Of a DNA stretch of 64,000 nucleotides, positions 62,101 to 64,000 are shown piece by piece. How positions within the stretch are numbered: the first letter of the stretch is position 1; each line of letters starts with the position of its first letter. Below the pieces are notes generated by a model. It did not search any database and had not been told where the DNA came from. It saw only the letters and a program-made list of their open reading frames with translations. This stretch comes from Phytoseiulus persimilis (Eukaryota > Arthropoda > Arachnida > Mesostigmata > Phytoseiidae): the NCBI GenBank assembly GCA_037576195.1, contig CM075102.1, forward strand, positions 31,740,745-31,804,744, given 5' to 3'. Both the position numbers and the translations under genes were made by a program.

Positions 62101-64000
62101 TAACACGTTGGTTGGCTTGAGTTCTGTTGGATGCTCGTCTGTCAGTGATCGTGTTCGTTCCAAAGATGGTGGTTCTTGCAGAGACTCCAAGAATACTCCG
62201 ACGAAGAAGGACTCGCCAGTCTTAACGCCTCGCCGAGGGTTAGTTGTTGGAACATTATTTCAGAACAACACATGTTTTCTCTGAATTTGTCCTGGACCCG
62301 TCTCTAAGTGAGGGTAGCCTTGAATAATGCGACGTTCAATAATTCAAAGGCAAACCATACACCGTCATTGCGTCGGAATAGAATTTTTCTTTCTCCTGAA
62401 GTCTAATTGGAAATATCCATTAGAGCTCTGCGTCGCTAATGGGCTCCTCGAAGCAGGCCAGAGACAAGCTCGGTCAGAGCCGTTGCTTGGGACATTCTCC
62501 CAGCAAATCATCCGTGAAAGCAGTCCGTTGGCTTCCGGGCTAATAAATTGGATGAATTCCCAAAGCTCTATCCCCGTCCCGCATTCCTACAGAGCTCGAG
62601 GACGACTGCTGGTTCTCGGATCACTCATACGTGAATACGCCGTGGCTGTTCATGCTGAATAGCCGCTGTTCTAGCGAGGTAATTTATATATTGCTATTTA
62701 CAGTGAGAGCAGTGATGCACGTATCACAGCGAGTCGAACGAAAGCGAGAATAGCTTCCCTCGGGCGGAATATTTGGAGCCCTGTGATGCGCGCCCGTCTC
62801 GTTCCTCATCGAGGATCGCATTAGAAGTACATCAAGACTCACTCCAAACAACCTCAGCTCCCAGAGATTGTGCTGGTTACGCGGCCCGATGGCTGCGCCC
62901 GCAAGTCAACTGAGGCAGAGCTGAGACGAGCGAGTTATTCATCCCGTAGCTGGCGACTATGGGCAGTCGAGAAGGAGTTTCGCCATCGCGTGTTATCTCG
63001 CTGAGTGAGGCTCCCATGAGGTCGATCGTCCTCACTTGGGTCAGGCCACTGATCTCAGACAATCTTTGCGAGGCTCCTGCTGACCCCACTCGTCTGAGAG
63101 CGTTTTTTGAGACGAGTTTGCTAGAGCTCCGCGAATAGTTTCCTCTCCGAGACGGATTGGAATCCCAACTGCGTTGAGCAGCTTCTCCGAGAACTCTCTG
63201 GAGCCTTACAGTCGACGAAAAAAAGTGACTCTCGAGCTCTAGATCAGAGGTCAATGAAAGAATTCGATATCGGAATAGAACTGGAGAACGACTGTCAAGA
63301 CGACTCTCCTCGGAAAACGCTTCCGCCTCGCTGCATGCAATCTATCAGATCCGCTCAGAATATCACGGTCGTGAGAGAAATCGCTCCCCCTTCCAGATCG
63401 GAAGTGGAGCAAATCATTTGTTCCGCACCTCAGCGCGACGGAAAACTGGCACGAACGTTCCTTATATTGACGATGATCATCGACGGATTCGGAGAATCCG
63501 ATCCTCGAGGTCGTTAAACGACGGCCGATTGCCATCGGAGATTCCTCCTGATATCGAAAAACGATGTGACGCTGTGGGTTGCGGATTTTGAACATTTGAG
63601 CTTCGGATGGGTGGAGCAGACCGAGTCTCCATCAGAGCTTGGATTGTTCCACTGAAACGAATCATCAACGGTCGATCTGTGGCTACCGAGTTTCCCAGCG
63701 GAAACGTTGCATTCCCACCTAGTGAACTCATGTCGAGATTCGAAACGAATCAATCGTCCCTGAAATCGGGTACATTTTCGATAATCTTACACCGCAGTCG
63801 GAAGAAGATGCCGCTATTGGCACTTCACACGGGCAAGGTTGCTCGATTCAATGTCGCCGATTGCATGGTCGCCGATGATCCGTGAGAACGCTCATCTTTC
63901 TCATCTTGACGACGGATTCGGCGGATAAAATTCAGGATATCTCCATAGAAGGGAAAGTGGAGTGTTCCCGAGCTCTGTTTCTGAGCGGTTCGTCTCCTGG
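59187..64000. other. no supportable gene to the window edge
   Basis: Further exons of the preceding gene are expected here or beyond, but none with a matching motif and phase-0 acceptor was identified. ORFs up to 125 codons near 62.9-63.9 kb overlap on both strands and resemble nothing. Confidence 0.4.

Overview
The window is eukaryotic nuclear DNA, almost certainly from an arthropod. The genes have short GT-AG introns (about 90-200 bp, with a few kilobase-sized ones), C2H2 zinc fingers, an ABCG half-transporter, an SLC18B1-like MFS carrier, malic enzyme, an extracellular protein of an arthropod-type family, and mariner-type and other transposon relics. Base composition is close to 50% GC. 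A small-genome chelicerate such as a mite would fit, but that is inference and nothing here fixes the species.

Layout. (1) 0.5-10.6 kb: a divergent alpha-tubulin gene (copy A, intact, 450 codons in two exons) and a tandem copy B about 6.7 kb downstream. Copy B is broken by Trp21-to-stop, loss of one codon, and a 724-bp terminal-inverted-repeat element inserted just before the last four codons. A miRNA-precursor-like hairpin and mariner relics lie between the copies. (2) 10.6-19 kb: repeat-rich DNA with a transposon-like gene relic, a 31-bp minisatellite, and a 1.65-kb mariner-type element made almost wholly of two ~580-bp inverted arms. (3) 19.1-23.8 kb: an ABCG-type half-transporter whose ATP-binding motifs are all degenerate, then an SLC18B1-like MFS transporter carrying one frameshift. 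(4) 24.8-25.8 kb, minus strand: an unrecognised three-exon secreted-protein gene with two frame breaks. (5) 27.4-32.6 kb: a duplicated zinc-finger 5' region, a dead second MFS copy, then an intact four-exon zinc-finger gene whose third intron holds an inverted-repeat element and a 45-bp minisatellite. (6) 33.6-36.1 kb, minus strand: cytosolic-type malic enzyme, six exons, lacking only its first exon. (7) 36.1-54.6 kb: a long stretch with no gene that can be supported, apart from one short membrane-peptide ORF. (8) 54.7-59.2 kb: four phase-consistent exons of an uncharacterised arthropod extracellular protein (DUF4758-like from memory), probably continuing past the last exon. (9) 59.2-64 kb: no supportable gene.

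The genes do not form a pathway. The common theme is local duplication followed by decay: tubulin, MFS and the zinc-finger 5' region each exist as a better copy and a worse copy. Transposable elements sit inside or beside several genes. Exon limits were read by hand from splice consensus, reading phase and protein similarity, with no transcript evidence.
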